From Strigamia acuminata (Eukaryota; Arthropoda; Chilopoda; Geophilomorpha; Linotaeniidae), in NCBI GenBank assembly GCA_949358305.1, contig OX442314.1, positions 55,313,369 to 55,377,368 on the forward strand: a stretch of 64,000 bases of DNA. The letters are read 5' to 3'. Positions 29,201 to 39,316 of the stretch are shown one piece after another. The notes under the pieces are model-generated. The model ran no database searches. It saw only the letters and a list, made by a program, of their open reading frames with translations, and was not told the origin of the DNA. How positions within the stretch are numbered: position 1 is the stretch's first letter; every line of letters begins with the position of its first letter. The position numbers and the translations under genes are program-made.

Positions 29201-30341
29201 AATTATGGACGTGGCCACCCGATGGCCGGAGCTGTACGCCCTCGCGAAGCCCTCGGCTGAAAACATAGTCGAGTGCCTTTACGACGTGGCAATGCGATTT
29301 GGGTTTCCCAGAAAACTCATTTCGGATAACGGCCCCCAATTCCGATCGAGAGTATATAAGGACTTCTGTAGAAAATTTAAAATGGATGCATCAAACACCT
29401 CCACGTATAATCCTCAGACAAACCCAGTCGAGAGATTAAATAAAGACATAAAGTATGCGCTGACAGTATTCACCGATATTCACAATCGATGGGACGAATA
29501 CCTGCGAGAAATCGCTTTCAGCATTCGCTCAACCGTGTCACGAACACGCGAATTCTCACCGGCGTACCTCAACTTCGCCCGCGAATTAAGGATGCCATGG
29601 GACCCACGCGTTGCCGAAGCTGTTAACGTATTAGACCCATCGAGCCCACATGAGTACGTGTGCCGGTTGGAACAGACTATATCCGACACATACCAGCATA
29701 TGATGGCGCATATTTTCAACATGAGAGAGAGAATCGCAGATAAAGAAGGCGATCTCGCTTTCGCGAACTTTAAAGTGAATGATCTAGTGTGGAAGGAGGC
29801 ACACACGTTGTCCAATGCAGCGAGGGGCATCGCCGCCGGTTTAGCCGACAAGAGGGACGGTCCCTATGTAATTGTGGCCGAACACGGCGGCAACGCATAC
29901 CAACTACGCCGCTTAGAGGACAACAAAAATTTTCAGTCGATACATGGCCGAGATTTAAGGCCATATCTGCCAGAGTTTCCCCAAGAAATCTGGCTGGAAG
30001 GTCAGACACACAGCGGCCAAGGGGGCACCGTGGTCGACACGTTCCAAAAAACAAATGAAACTGAAAATATAGCGGAGGACGAGGATGAATTCTTCGACGC
30101 CGAATCTCCGGCCGACGAGGCTCCAGCGCAGCCGGGGCGAGCAATTTCGGAGAGGGAGGAAGCAGAAGAGAGTACTTCTGAAATGGAAAATAAAAAAATT
30201 AGTAATGAGAAAAATGCCAACACATCGGAGATGAACGAGCAAGTAGAGTCACGATCTACGAGCACGTCGAAAATCAACCTTCGACCACGACGAAGCAATA
30301 ATCCGTTCATTCGGGACGGCAAAGTCGTGGGGAAGAACTAA
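26211..30341 (+). CDS. gypsy 2 Pol (made by -1 frameshift from Gag)
   Basis: The frame has no good ATG start; it is open from the slippery site to the stop at 30339-30341. Protease with LLDSGADRS near 26550; reverse transcriptase with MDLSKGYWQVEL and catalytic YLDD at 27591-27602; RNase H with HTDASKIGLGAAL near 28032; integrase zinc finger HPLASHSG...CPRC (28951-29070). The integrase core has catalytic D in IDLMGP near 29149, D in ISDNGPQF near 29325 and E in NPVERLNKD near 29430. The acidic C-terminal tail ends in a basic RRSNNPFIRDGK. All catalytic motifs are present, so the element may be active. Confidence 0.93.
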   Translation, partial: LPSAGVAEINSASSAPAAEIKKKKYHTGPAGHALAEAQIKDRIQIVPKKEEKVTLTSMQVRTKPEVDMDWTDLPFNLEVEPQTLRVFHCNVTKAHCETLCMLPVEIENQKLFGLLDSGADRSFISEDIVKDLDIGKKVAQVNANVELLTANGYVKPKGVVRIMIDWTGGNLSHPFIVLPSHDKVFLLGMDIMAKLKIQPNPITRSWNWISPEGERSVPVVPQKLLDEAKDKEEYKRGLRKFVQDYDFAAFTLELQRSNVVDTLVEEAALRVNEASLLRRVLRKHERILTKTPGRTTEATHEIVLTTDKPIRVPYKGMNPQKRDIVTQMCQDMLDKGIVTQALGEYAMRIVLVMRPGSEPRLCIDYRPLNAITVIDPIQMPSIDSILRELSPFKWVTTMDLSKGYWQVELKPEDKLKTAFYSPIGRLMFNVMPFGLVNAPSTFQKLIESVLGDMLHDFVWAYLDDIIITSDTFEEHIDHIDRVVSRLAKAGLHIHPGKSKFCRKELAFLGYRIGVEGIAIDPEKVKAINGFPAPEDIKGVQRFMGMVNFFGRLLSGLAEVAAPITDLLRTDKEFEWTVQCEAAFSTIKQMLADVEKMPLPDLNRPFVLHTDASKIGLGAALLQTHVYNGISQEVPCMFISRKIQGAEKNYTATELECLAVIWAVRKFRDYLEYTNFEVQTDHQALSWLMKLKEPSGRLARWQLELMACDITITYRPGKYNHVADALSRAPASDPQGPDDDGEDDTHLLYCPTPRRIWRLRKANELPVMEPEDRTFCGFWTRTYQPAGTNDSASEIQSPPPGETHKTLLRAFTAKIEEKTQYAPPTRREFIEHQAADAKCQIITQYLLSGEFPEGMTNPHRRKQFVKEATSYLIDDELLVKYHPTFQDDLSGAGNSVKVVVPASLHTRLLWLMHGHPLASHSGIARTLYRVKQLFFWPGARQKITKFIRHCPRCQACRPRDKVARNAMSLGPYAPFDCLSIDLMGPKPTTGNKNMYILVIMDVATRWPELYALAKPSAENIVECLYDVAMRFGFPRKLISDNGPQFRSRVYKDFCRKFKMDASNTSTYNPQTNPVERLNKDIKYALTVFTDIHNRWDEYLREIAFSIRSTVSRTREFSPAYLNFARELRMPWDPRVAEAVNVLDPSSPHEYVCRLEQTISDTYQHMMAHIFNMRERIADKEGDLAFANFKVNDLVWKEAHTLSNAARGIAAGLADKRDGPYVIVAEHGGNAYQLRRLEDNKNFQSIHGRDLRPYLPEFPQEIWLEGQTHSGQGGTVVDTFQKTNETENIAEDEDEFFDAESPADEAPAQPGRAISEREEAEESTSEMENKKISNEKNANTSEMNEQVESRSTSTSKINLRPRRSNNPFIRDGKVVGKN

Positions 30342-31399
30342 AAATAAAAGAAAATGTGATAACATGGAGCGGAGGCCTTGTAAAATAAAAAGATTTACTT
30401 ACGAGAGCTGCTGCACATGTTGAGACGCGAAAATTTGGCTAAGTCCAAACTTCGCAACGAATTGCCGCAGTCACCACTAACAGACGAGAAGTTATGACGT
30501 AGCGGGCAACCACGTGACAACGAAACCACGCGGTCGACCCCGTAGCGTCATTGCCAGCACGGCGGATCTCGCAAAATACGAGACGCGTTCGAGACCCACA
30601 ATTCTCAGCGTCGATAGGCCCAGTTTCCGACTGTTTTTAACACGACGAGACGTGTTTTTGCTTCTCCCCCAAAGAGAAAGACAAAGACCTCTCAAACTAA
30701 ACTTCTTTTTTCTAAATTGAAATGGCCGATCGACGCAACCCACGATTAGAGCCGAGCGCATCGTCGAGAGACGAGAGTGACGGCCTAATCGTAAATGCAG
30801 AAGAAGATGAGAATTAGGACGAACAACCGCCGTTGCAGGTAAATTAGTGTGATTTCCCCAGAGAAATCACATAATTCTTTGAATCTGTTGCATCCAACCC
30901 AGATTGGAGCGTGACTTGTGACTGATATATTTCTTTCTGTTTTATTGTTGATTTAAGGCTGGCTAAAAACCCGAGAGTGGACCCAGATTCACCTCGGAGT
31001 CAAGGCCGCCAAAAAACTAGAACAAAGGAAGTGTTCGCGGAATGGCGTCGTGGCAAACCAAAACCAAAACTAAAGGTTTTCTTTCTTGTAAATTTAAACA
31101 TCGTAATAAATTAAAATACGATTAGAGTTAAAATAAAAAAGTTTAACGTAAGAAATTAAAATTTAACAATCGGTTTTGCCTGCGACCCCTTCCAAAAAAG
31201 CAGATCACCTGAGTTCAAAAGTAGTGTTGGATCAGCGCTACGACGGCGGAGATCATCGCAGAACTGCGAAACAAGAAAATAAGACCGACGGCCGCAACAA
31301 AAGAAAGGAGTTGCTGCCACCGTCGATCTTGAGCATATTTCTGATCCCCATCGTTAACTGGGATTTATTATATTAATCTTGTGATCTAAAATTATTCAG
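30342..31399 (+). other. Pol-ORF3 gap of gypsy 2, with candidate small exons
   Basis: About 1 kb with no long ORF. A 31-codon ORF (30722-30817, MADRRNPRLEPSASS) ends at TAG. A strong donor CAG|GTAAAT ends a candidate exon at 30838; a pyrimidine-rich acceptor (ttgatttaag) opens one at 30958 that stays open to 31075 (AAG|GTTTTC, weak donor); an acceptor attattcag precedes ORF3 at 31400. Phases of 30795-30838, 30958-31075 and 31400 onward are compatible. Confidence 0.35.
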
Positions 31400-34186
31400 G
31401 TCGACCCGCTAGAATCGTGGGACGCCCTGCCTCCGACGGCGTCAACCGCCAACAACATCTTTCGCGGAGCCCTGCCGATCTACCTGCGGCAGGCCTATCC
31501 TGCGGAGACCAGCGCCTGGAAAATTCGATTGATGTATTCCAGGACCCTCGAAGAAAAATTCGAGCGATCGAAAACGCTGGTCGAGTGCATGACGAAGGAG
31601 ATGAGGGAGCGAGTGGGGCCGCGGATCCCACCCGATGCGGATCCGCCGAGCCCCGTTTACTCCGGGTACCTGGAAGAGGCTTACCCAGGCACGGTGGCCG
31701 AGCTGCACACCTCCCATAGGTGGAGCGAGGCCCCGACCTTGGCAGCCCGCCAGAGAATAGTGGACGACGAGATCAAACGCTTAAAGCGCACCGAAACTCA
31801 CGGAGTAACCCGAGTTCTCGAGAGAAACGGTTTCTCCCCCGAAGAAATCCGTAGATGGCTTCGCGACATCGAAGAAGATCATCTGACACCCAGATGGATA
31901 CCGCCGGCGAATTTTACGGCCACGCAGTCTGAGATGTGGCAGTTATACCACGCTGGTATCCTGGGAAGTCGCCGCCATCACAGAAGATCGAAGCGTCCGG
32001 CGGAGTCCGTCCCACGCGGACCCGCACGAAGAAGACAGGCCGTCTCCCCAATAGAGGCCGGCCCGTCAACGAGCCGCGACTACCGCAGCCGCTCGAGCAG
32101 CTCCAGTTCCCGAACTCGAGTTGTCGTGCGCTCGGAGTGTCGCCGAGTAGTAACGCTCGAGCCTGCCTCGCCAGACGACGCGCGGGCTGAGCGAACAGTC
32201 GAATCTTCCGCCCACTGGGCTGCGAGGACCGAGACACACCAAGATCGAGGAAAGAAAAGATCCTCGTTGTTCATGGCGATTACCACACAGTCGTCAGATC
32301 AATCCTCGTCGCGACGAACCGTCTCATCACACCAGAGACCGAATTCTCCGACGGACGTCCCCCAGAGGACGGCCCAACGAAGATCCGTCGCAGCCAGCAC
32401 CCGGAGGAATCGAAAGCGCAAAGTACGTCAGAAGTTGCGAGCACAATCCCTGATAGCTAAGGGATTAGAGAAGGAGCGAGAGATGGCCGCCGCGAAAAGG
32501 TCCGAACCCCAGAGTCTCGGACCCACGGCTGGACCGTCCAGGCGCCAAGCAGAGATTGATTTGGGAGAGTTGACGGAAGAGCAAATGTCCCCAGATGAGT
32601 CGGACAAAGACGGGCCGGTTACAAAACAGGATCTGGCCGTAGCATTGAAGAACGCCTTCCGAGGATACGCGGCCAACCGGCCGTCGGGCTCAACACCGGC
32701 TGTGCCAACCGCGCTTGTGCCCCCACAAGTGCAATCGCGATGGCCGCCACTCCTCGAGGGTACAAACCCAGCCGTGACCGCTTGGACCCCTCCCCGGATG
32801 ATTCCGGTGGGAGATCCAGCTCCGAAGCGGGTCAGATACGATAATCTACCCGGGCTGGGCCGTCCACCGTCACCCCCAACGCCACGAGTGTGTCGACCTT
32901 ATCGCAACGCCGAATGGTACGCACAGCGAGAGATGGACGCTCGATGCTGGCGTGAAGCGGCCTATCCCCCACTCGGCGAGCTGCAGGAATATCTAGCCGA
33001 ATACGAGAACCCCGCGATTGCCGAGTTGGCCATACGACAGGCCGACGCCGCCCAAACTCACCACATCAATTGGGCGATCGAACAGATGCGGACGCTGTCA
33101 CAACAATTCAGTGACAATCCGGACCGCGCTCACCCCTGCCATCGGAGCAGTTTGAATTTGGCCGTGACGAACGTCATGGCCCAGCTGCTGTCCCTGGGCG
33201 TCTTCTTGGACAGTCGGCAGGCTATGGCGGCCTGGACAATCGTCGACCGTGAGGGAGTTCACCTTCCTCGGGCGTTGTACCAGGTATGGGCCGGATGGAC
33301 TCCTGAGCCCGCCTCGCTGCGCTTCGACCTGGCCAGGAATACGGAGAACCCAGGCCTGCAGTTTTCGAAGATGCGTTCGTTGGCATTCCGCTACCGGAAC
33401 CCCGGAGTCCACCCTTCCTTGTTGCGAACAATTCGGGAGGCTCCGGAGATACCGGGAACGACAGCGAGCCTCCCACAGGCCATCGAGACCGCCCCCCCAG
33501 AGGCGGCGGTCCAACCATACATACCGACCCCAAAGCCGGTATTCCCAAAGGAGAAGCGGTATGCGAATCGACCCAAATTGATTCCGAAGCGCTCCAACCG
33601 AGGACCGCGAACTCCTCCGCTGCCCTCTCCTTCGCCACCAGCGGCAGAGCTGGCCGCTCTTACAACAGAGCCGGCTACGCCACCGTTGGAGAGTCCAATG
33701 GAGATTCCACTTCCTCCATCGCCTCCGCCGCCCCCAGCAGCGCAGCTTTATTTGAGGCTGGGAGTGGAATACCCCTTCCTTCAGATGTCGGAGTTCACGC
33801 GACAACGCATCATTGACTCCGATGATCACGGCGAGTCGGTCCTCAAATGGCTGAACAGAGAGGCCCGATCTACCATGGACGCCGTCTTCCATCGCCGAAT
33901 CTTGCGAGCCCACCGGAAACCCGGATCGAGCGCCGAGTCGCGAAGAATCCGGCTCGTTCCCGACCGATTCCCGGCATCCACCCGGATTTGGATCCACGAA
34001 CGTACGGGGCTGATTGGCGAGCCGGTCGGCGGTCACCCGCAGTACTTCATCAACGAGCGACAGAATCCTGCGGATCTGACAACCTCTCTGCCCCCGGATT
34101 TACCACCGCCGCCCCCGGCAGTGCCACCAGTGATCCTCCGCCCATGCAGAGGAGTGCTGCCGGCTCTTCGCAGAGGAGAGCGATAA
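31400..34186 (+). CDS. gypsy 2 third ORF, function unknown
   Basis: The frame is open from a splice-acceptor-like site at 31399; the first in-frame ATG is 31532, which gives 884 residues. The N-terminal part (about 200 residues) is charged, with segments such as WDALPP, IFRGALPIYLRQAY and NGFSPEEIRRWLRDIEEDH. The middle is Arg/Ser-rich and basic. The C-terminal third has long proline runs and ends with RGVLPALRRGER. It lies where env would lie in an errantivirus. I see no signal peptide, transmembrane segment or fusion-protein features, so it is not a recognisable envelope. It resembles no family I know. GC content and style match gag and pol, so it belongs to the element. Confidence 0.7.
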   Translation, partial: VDPLESWDALPPTASTANNIFRGALPIYLRQAYPAETSAWKIRLMYSRTLEEKFERSKTLVECMTKEMRERVGPRIPPDADPPSPVYSGYLEEAYPGTVAELHTSHRWSEAPTLAARQRIVDDEIKRLKRTETHGVTRVLERNGFSPEEIRRWLRDIEEDHLTPRWIPPANFTATQSEMWQLYHAGILGSRRHHRRSKRPAESVPRGPARRRQAVSPIEAGPSTSRDYRSRSSSSSSRTRVVVRSECRRVVTLEPASPDDARAERTVESSAHWAARTETHQDRGKKRSSLFMAITTQSSDQSSSRRTVSSHQRPNSPTDVPQRTAQRRSVAASTRRNRKRKVRQKLRAQSLIAKGLEKEREMAAAKRSEPQSLGPTAGPSRRQAEIDLGELTEEQMSPDESDKDGPVTKQDLAVALKNAFRGYAANRPSGSTPAVPTALVPPQVQSRWPPLLEGTNPAVTAWTPPRMIPVGDPAPKRVRYDNLPGLGRPPSPPTPRVCRPYRNAEWYAQREMDARCWREAAYPPLGELQEYLAEYENPAIAELAIRQADAAQTHHINWAIEQMRTLSQQFSDNPDRAHPCHRSSLNLAVTNVMAQLLSLGVFLDSRQAMAAWTIVDREGVHLPRALYQVWAGWTPEPASLRFDLARNTENPGLQFSKMRSLAFRYRNPGVHPSLLRTIREAPEIPGTTASLPQAIETAPPEAAVQPYIPTPKPVFPKEKRYANRPKLIPKRSNRGPRTPPLPSPSPPAAELAALTTEPATPPLESPMEIPLPPSPPPPPAAQLYLRLGVEYPFLQMSEFTRQRIIDSDDHGESVLKWLNREARSTMDAVFHRRILRAHRKPGSSAESRRIRLVPDRFPASTRIWIHERTGLIGEPVGGHPQYFINERQNPADLTTSLPPDLPPPPPAVPPVILRPCRGVLPALRRGER

Positions 34187-34230
34187 AATTGAGATCGCTC
34201 CGATCCGAGATCGAAGCTGGAGGAGGGACG

Positions 34231-35050
34231 TGTGGTGACCCAGTTGGATAAGTGTCCCCCCAGAGCGGATACTTGTCCTCTGAGTCACTGTGATTGAAGA
34301 GTCGTTCCCCCCCGAGCTGGCCCCACCTCCCCATGGCAGGTGTGTGCCCCGAGGGGGAGGAAGCGGCTGGTGGTCAGCCCCCATTGGTTGATCGCCGGCC
34401 CTTCACCCCACTGCATAAAAGGCTGTGTTTCCCGCCTAAAGTCAGAACTTACACAAACGACACCAAGAACACAGCAACTACCTCACCGTCAGGCCAACTT
34501 CAACTACAAGTTAGGATTGATCGAGGATCGCTGAGTAAAGTACAAACTGTAACTCTCACGAAGTCACTTGCGAGCTATTTCTGCGAAAGCACGAGAATAG
34601 CCCTTGTGAAATCACCCAGAATAATCGCCCAGACGATTATTCGCCGAAGTAAGTGTCCGAGTGCTTTGTAGGGAACCCCAAAGTTCCTAGACGAGGCCTC
34701 TGTGACGCTAAACCAACCCTAGACAACAGGCACGGATAGAAGACTCGAAAGAGCATTCCACCGCGTCCGTGAAGACGAATCCGTGACGAATTAACGACAA
34801 CTCGAGACGCCGCCTTTGTTCCGCCGACCACGCGGAATCGACGACGCCATCTTGAGAAATCCTTTGTTCGACGCTGACCACGTCGACTCTAGAATTATTA
34901 CTGAGTGTATTTTAAAGGCATAAAGCCTGGTGAATAAATTACCTGTTTATTTACATACATTTGGTATTCATTTGGGTATTTTCATAATTGATCACAGGTA
35001 AAGTATTACACGTTAGCGCTATTTAAACCTATACGAAGTAGGACGCGACA
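34231..35050 (+). repeat. 3' LTR of gypsy 2
   Basis: 820 bp. The only difference I found from the 5' LTR is gtatttgcata versus gtattttcata. Followed by tcgt. Confidence 0.92.
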
Positions 35051-35165
35051 TCGTTTGCAGCCGATTCATATAGTTTACTGCCCTGACATGTAAACCTTCC
35101 AAATTCCTCGCAAACTGCAGTGCCAATACATGTCGATTCAGATGCTTAGGTGCCTAGGAAAAATA
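35051..35165 (-). pseudogene. MED17 exon-start fragment, truncated by gypsy 2
   Basis: 35078-35160 is close to 50927-51012, the intron-exon border of the MED17 exon. It includes the acceptor (minus strand gcactgcag) and the first exon bases, but diverges after about 30 exon bases. No MED17 coding follows. It looks like part of a duplicated unit carried with the zinc-finger spacer. Confidence 0.45.
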
Positions 35166-35829
35166 AAAACTATGGAAGTAAAAAACGCTGTTAACGTTAG
35201 TATACTAGTACAATAAAACAACACAATTAACAGGTGTGGATTAACCCACGCATTCCTTATCTCAATCCATTGCATGGATTTCTCCCCCCTCCCCACCTTG
35301 TATGATTAGAAGGTAAACATTGAATAAAAATTTGCAATAAGTAAATAAAATTGAAATAATTGAGAAACAGAGCATGATTTATTTTATTTTTAATTACAGA
35401 AATACAAAATGCACTAATTAAATGAATGCATTGCTCACCTTGGAAATATAATTTCTCAAAATAAAAATATTTTTTTTTTATATTTTGTAATAACAATTCA
35501 GAGATAATCAATTCAATGAACGGTGATAAATTGTAATTTTATCTGAAACCTATGCAAAACGATTCATTTATCACATTTGTTTTGCTATATTTCATTGCAA
35601 AAATGTTCAAAAATTGAATTTGGCCGATGTCGGGCTTAAATAGTTGGCAGGTCTCCAATTGCGCACGAGGAAAATATTGTTTTGTAAATTGTGCACGAGG
35701 GCAAAAGTTGACAATATATGGTACGATGTTTTAAATATCCAAACTGAAGTACACAAAAGAACAGCAAAAATCAACCATTTTGAATTTAACAGTCCTGAAT
35801 TTAACAAACGAATGCAAAACTTTTTAATT
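35166..35829 (-). repeat. Zinc-finger unit 1, region downstream of the gene
   Basis: AT-rich sequence shared with the stretches below the other zinc-finger genes: the tgcaataagtaaataaaatt block at 35331 recurs at 41362, 45390 and 51173. No ORF of interest. Confidence 0.65.
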
Positions 35830-37014
35830 TCAATGTTTAGCTAAATGTCTTTTTAGTTGCCCACTTCTAATACAGGAATAAACACACAAATTACACTTGA
35901 AAGGTTTTTCCCCGGTATGGGTGGCAACATGTGTTTTTAAATTCCCACTTGTAATACAGGAATAAGCACACAAATGACACTTGAATGGTTTTTCCCGGGT
36001 GTGGGTAACGAGATGTTTTCTTAAATCGCTACTTTGAACACAAGAATAATCACACAAGTGACACTTGAATGGTTTTTTTCCCGTATGGGTTGCAATATGA
36101 CTTTTTAGATGCCCACTTTGAACACAAGAATAAGCGCACAAATGACACTTGAATGGTTTTTCCCCTGTATGGGTTGCGATGTGTCTTTTTAGATGCCCAC
36201 TTGTAATACAAGAAAAATCACACAAATGACACTCGAATAGTTTTTCCCCCGTATGGGTTGCAATATGACTTTTTAGATGACCACTTTGAACACAAGAATA
36301 AACACACAAGTGACACTTGAAGGGTCTTTTCCCCGCATGGGTTGCAATATGACTTTTTAGGTGCCCACTTGTAATACAGGAAAAATCACACAAATGACAC
36401 TCGAATGGTTTTTCTCCCGTATGGGTTGCAATATGTTTTCTTAAATCCCCACTTTGAACACAAGAATAAACACAGAAATGACACTTGAATGGTTTTTCCC
36501 TTGTATGGGTTGCAATATGGCTTTTTAGATGACCACTTTGAACACAAGAATAATCACACAAATGACACTTGAATGGTTTTTCCCCTGTATGGGTTGCAAT
36601 ATGACTTTTTAGATGACCACTTTGAACACAAGAATAATCACACAAATGACACTCGAATGGTTTTTCTCCCGAATGGGTTGCAATATGTTTTCTTAAATCC
36701 CCACTTTGAACACAAGAATAAACACAGAAATGACACTTGAATGGTTTTTCCCTTGTATGGGTTGCAATATGACATTTTAGTTTCCTACTTGTAATGCTGG
36801 AATAAGCACACAAATGACATTTGAAAGATTTTTTCTGGGTATGGGTTGCAACATGTTGTTTTAAATTCCCTTTGTGATTGCAAGAATAAGCACATAAGTT
36901 ACATCTGTAAGGCTTTTCACCGGTGTGTATAAGCATGTGTTGTTTCAAATGAGAATAAGACACACCCGAATAAGCACATAGATTGCAAGAGAAATCCTCT
37001 CGTTTTGTCTTCAT
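35830..37014 (-). CDS. C2H2 zinc-finger protein, 14 fingers (unit 1)
   Basis: 394 residues, starting MKTKREDFSC and consisting almost only of 14 consecutive C2H2 fingers of 28 residues with TGEKPFK-type linkers. Consensus finger CHLCAYSCVQSGHLKSHIAT, then H. A third cysteine (YSC) follows the zinc pair in most fingers. Several fingers are near-copies (VQSGHLKS, VQSGDLRK), showing recent internal duplication. Such proteins bind DNA in the nucleus; target unknown. No KRAB, BTB, ZAD or SCAN domain is encoded here. Upstream (minus strand) a conserved acceptor gatttcag at about 37105 suggests a separate 5' exon not identified. Confidence 0.9.
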   Translation of the reverse strand: MKTKREDFSCNLCAYSGVSYSHLKQHMLIHTGEKPYRCNLCAYSCNHKGNLKQHVATHTQKKSFKCHLCAYSSITSRKLKCHIATHTREKPFKCHFCVYSCVQSGDLRKHIATHSGEKPFECHLCDYSCVQSGHLKSHIATHTGEKPFKCHLCDYSCVQSGHLKSHIATHTREKPFKCHFCVYSCVQSGDLRKHIATHTGEKPFECHLCDFSCITSGHLKSHIATHAGKRPFKCHLCVYSCVQSGHLKSHIATHTGEKLFECHLCDFSCITSGHLKRHIATHTGEKPFKCHLCAYSCVQSGHLKSHIATHTGKKPFKCHLCDYSCVQSSDLRKHLVTHTREKPFKCHLCAYSCITSGNLKTHVATHTGEKPFKCNLCVYSCIRSGQLKRHLAKH

Positions 37015-37375
37015 TTTGGATTGTAATAAAGTAACACAATTTGCAGCGGACTTGTGAGTGGCAGATTGGCAGCGACTGTGTATATCACGAGATGGATACT
37101 TATTCTGAAATCAAAACAAGAAAAATAAATAAATAATATTGCCAGTGGAACAAATAGTTGTCACAGTCCTGGCTTGCGACAGTTTAAAAATTCAAAATTT
37201 TGTGCACATTTTTGCGCCATTTCTTTATTTTCCTCATTTTTGTTGGATATAATTTTGTCAGGCTATGGCTATGTCAGGCAGTGGGTATGTTCACTAACGA
37301 CGTGAATGTATTATTTTCATGACGCGCTGTGGTAAATACATCACAAATTCAAAAAAAAATTGTGTGTTTGCTTAG
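37015..37375 (-). repeat. Upstream region of zinc-finger unit 1
   Basis: 5' untranslated exon and adjoining intron, similar in units 0, 2, 3 and 4: the acceptor, then aaataatattgccagtg and ttgtgcacatttttgcgcca. No coding exon found. Confidence 0.6.
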
Positions 37376-37491
37376 TGTAACGTTGTATAAACGTGTTGTA
37401 AACGTCGTATAAACTTATGCACGTTGTATAAACGTGTTGTAAACGCCGTATAAACTTATGCACGTTGTATAAACGTCGGATAAACGTTACA
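37376..37491. repeat. Short palindromic element with two 52-55 bp direct repeats
   Basis: tgtaacgtt at the left is mirrored by aacgttaca at the right. Inside, cgttgtataaacgtgttgta and on through cttatgca is present twice in tandem. Probably a small MITE; unique to this unit in the window. Confidence 0.5.
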
Positions 37492-37499
37492 CTGCATTC

Positions 37500-38197
37500 C
37501 TGTAGTATACAGGTAGATCTCGTGGTACACGAGAGAACGCGAGAAAACACATGATTCTTGTGTTTTCTACCGTTTTCCACTTTAATTTTAAAAAGTTGAT
37601 GTTTACTCTCAATCAAAGTGAGTATAAACATCAAATAAGTTATAAAATAAATAAATTTGTGGAAAATTCGTTGAATAATTCAGAAAGTCAATCAAAATTT
37701 ATTATATATTATTTATTATTATTTAGGAATTCGGTCGAAATTTATTGATTAATTTAGGAATTCGATCAAAGTTTATTGATTAATTTAGAAATTCGGTCAA
37801 AATTTATTACGGAGTAAATAATTTAGGAATTCAGTCAAAATTTATTGAATAATTTAGGAATTCGGTCGCAATTTACCAAAAAAATTGAGAATTTGGTCGA
37901 AATATGAGGAATAATTCCAAAATTCAGAGAAAATTTACAAAAAACGTTTGAAATTCAATCAAAATTCATCAAAATTTTATCAAATTTACTTGAAATTCAT
38001 CAAAATCTTATCAAAATCACTTGAAATTCATCAAAATCATGTCATATTCACTCGAAATTCATCAAAATCTTATCTAAAACACTTGAAATTCTTCAACATC
38101 TCATCCAATCCATTAAAAGTTTAATATTAATAAACTTTTAATGGGATTTTATTAATTTTATAACTGATTGATGTTTATACTCACTTTAAATGAATGT
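37500..38197. repeat. Zinc-finger spacer modules b and c, unit 1
   Basis: Tandemly degenerate aatttaggaattcggtcgaa and tcatcaaaatcttatcaaa motifs (37640-38100), bounded by taaacatcaacttttaaaat. Also found at 43130-43710, 48485-48840 and 55690-56345. No gene. Confidence 0.65.
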
Positions 38198-38306
38198 AAA
38201 CATCAACTTTTAAAATTAAAATATAAACATCAACTTTTAAAATTAAAATATAAACATCAACTTTTAAAATTAAAATATAAACATCAACTTTTAAAATTAA
38301 AATATA
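38198..38306. repeat. 27-bp tandem repeat, four copies
   Basis: Unit aaacatcaacttttaaaatt plus aaaatat. A local expansion of the module c end that is single-copy in other units. Confidence 0.85.
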
Positions 38307-39316
38307 ACAAATCATAATTGTATTGTAAATAATACTTTATTAAGAATTCAATTAATTGATAATAAAATCACATAAATTATAATAATATAATTATTACTGA
38401 CATCAGAATTGTTTTTGCCATGCGCCTAAAGCCCAAGCGGCCCAACCGCTCCCCGCACACCACATTCAGATTTTAAACCAGAACGTTTCCAAATCTTTTA
38501 CCGAGTTCAGGCTTTTACTTTCACTCCTGAGTCTGACTAAAATCGACATCAATTATTTACCTTTAATATTCCAATGAGGTGAGACAAAGTCCTGGATAAT
38601 TATGAAAATTGAGAAGTCTCGTGGCGCTTTGTTAGATCACGGACCGTGGTTAGATCAACACGGTCGACCCGATGATAATTTATGATTCCGCGCCCAGTCC
38701 GTCTTGTCAAAAGCCTCTACAGAAATACATCTTTATAGACAAAATCAAACCAACAAGCATTGCGCTAAACTATATTTACGGGTATGAGAGTATTTTCCAG
38801 CCGCGCACAACAGGTTGTCGCTCAGTTGATGTTCGCCAGTTCTGCATCGGCGCGCCCAATCACGGCTCTTCTCACAGTTGGCCAATAACATCGCTCCATG
38901 CATCTTGGGCAACAGATGGCGCCAAACTCGATTTTTGGACGGTTTGATCCGATTTGTGATGAAATAGCGCTTTATCACATTTTATAGATTTGTGAGAGGA
39001 ATTGAATGCCAAGAAAATTTGTTTTTCCATGAAAAAGCATGAATTTCTCACCAATAATATTTATTTACACATAAAAAAAATTTGTATTTACACCAAAATA
39101 ATTTGTTTCCTTCCGAAATAATTTGTTTTTTTACGAAATAATTTGTTTTTTTACGAAATAATTTGTTTCTTTTTACGAAATAATTTGTATTTACACATTC
39201 CGTATTGGTATTTCCTCTCATTGTGCACCCGCGCAGTTTCGGCAGCACTCTATTGGACACTCGCGGTCTTACAAAGGCCTGCTAATTAGCTGCAAAAATT
39301 AATCAATTAATATCTT
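38307..39316 (-). repeat. Zinc-finger spacer module d, unit 1 (variant B)
   Basis: Colinear with 43785-44763 and 56405-57352. Contains the gttctgcatcggcgcgccca motif of variant B and a run of about four 19-20 bp repeats aataatttgtttttttacga (39100-39190). No ORF is credible. Confidence 0.7.

Larger units (their letters stand above)
22184..35050 (+). mobile_element. Ty3/gypsy LTR retrotransposon 2 with three ORFs (12,867 bp)
   Basis: Two 820-bp LTRs (22184-23003, 34231-35050) start tgtggtgacccagttgg and end gtaggacgcgaca. The flanking tcgt (22180-22183, 35051-35054) is a 4-bp duplication. I found one difference between the LTRs, so the insertion is very young. Order is gag, pol in the -1 frame, a 1-kb gap, then a large third ORF. 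A purine-rich ggaggaggga precedes the 3' LTR. This is unusually long for Ty3/gypsy because of the long gag and third ORF. Confidence 0.95.

Noticed and set aside
33098-34036. 312-codon minus-strand ORF opposite gypsy 2 ORF3
   Set aside because: A shadow of a GC-rich coding strand; the composition (W, R, G rich) is that of antisense.
31529-34186. ORF3 considered as a retroviral-type envelope
   Set aside because: No signal peptide, cysteine pattern, fusion peptide or transmembrane segment is visible.
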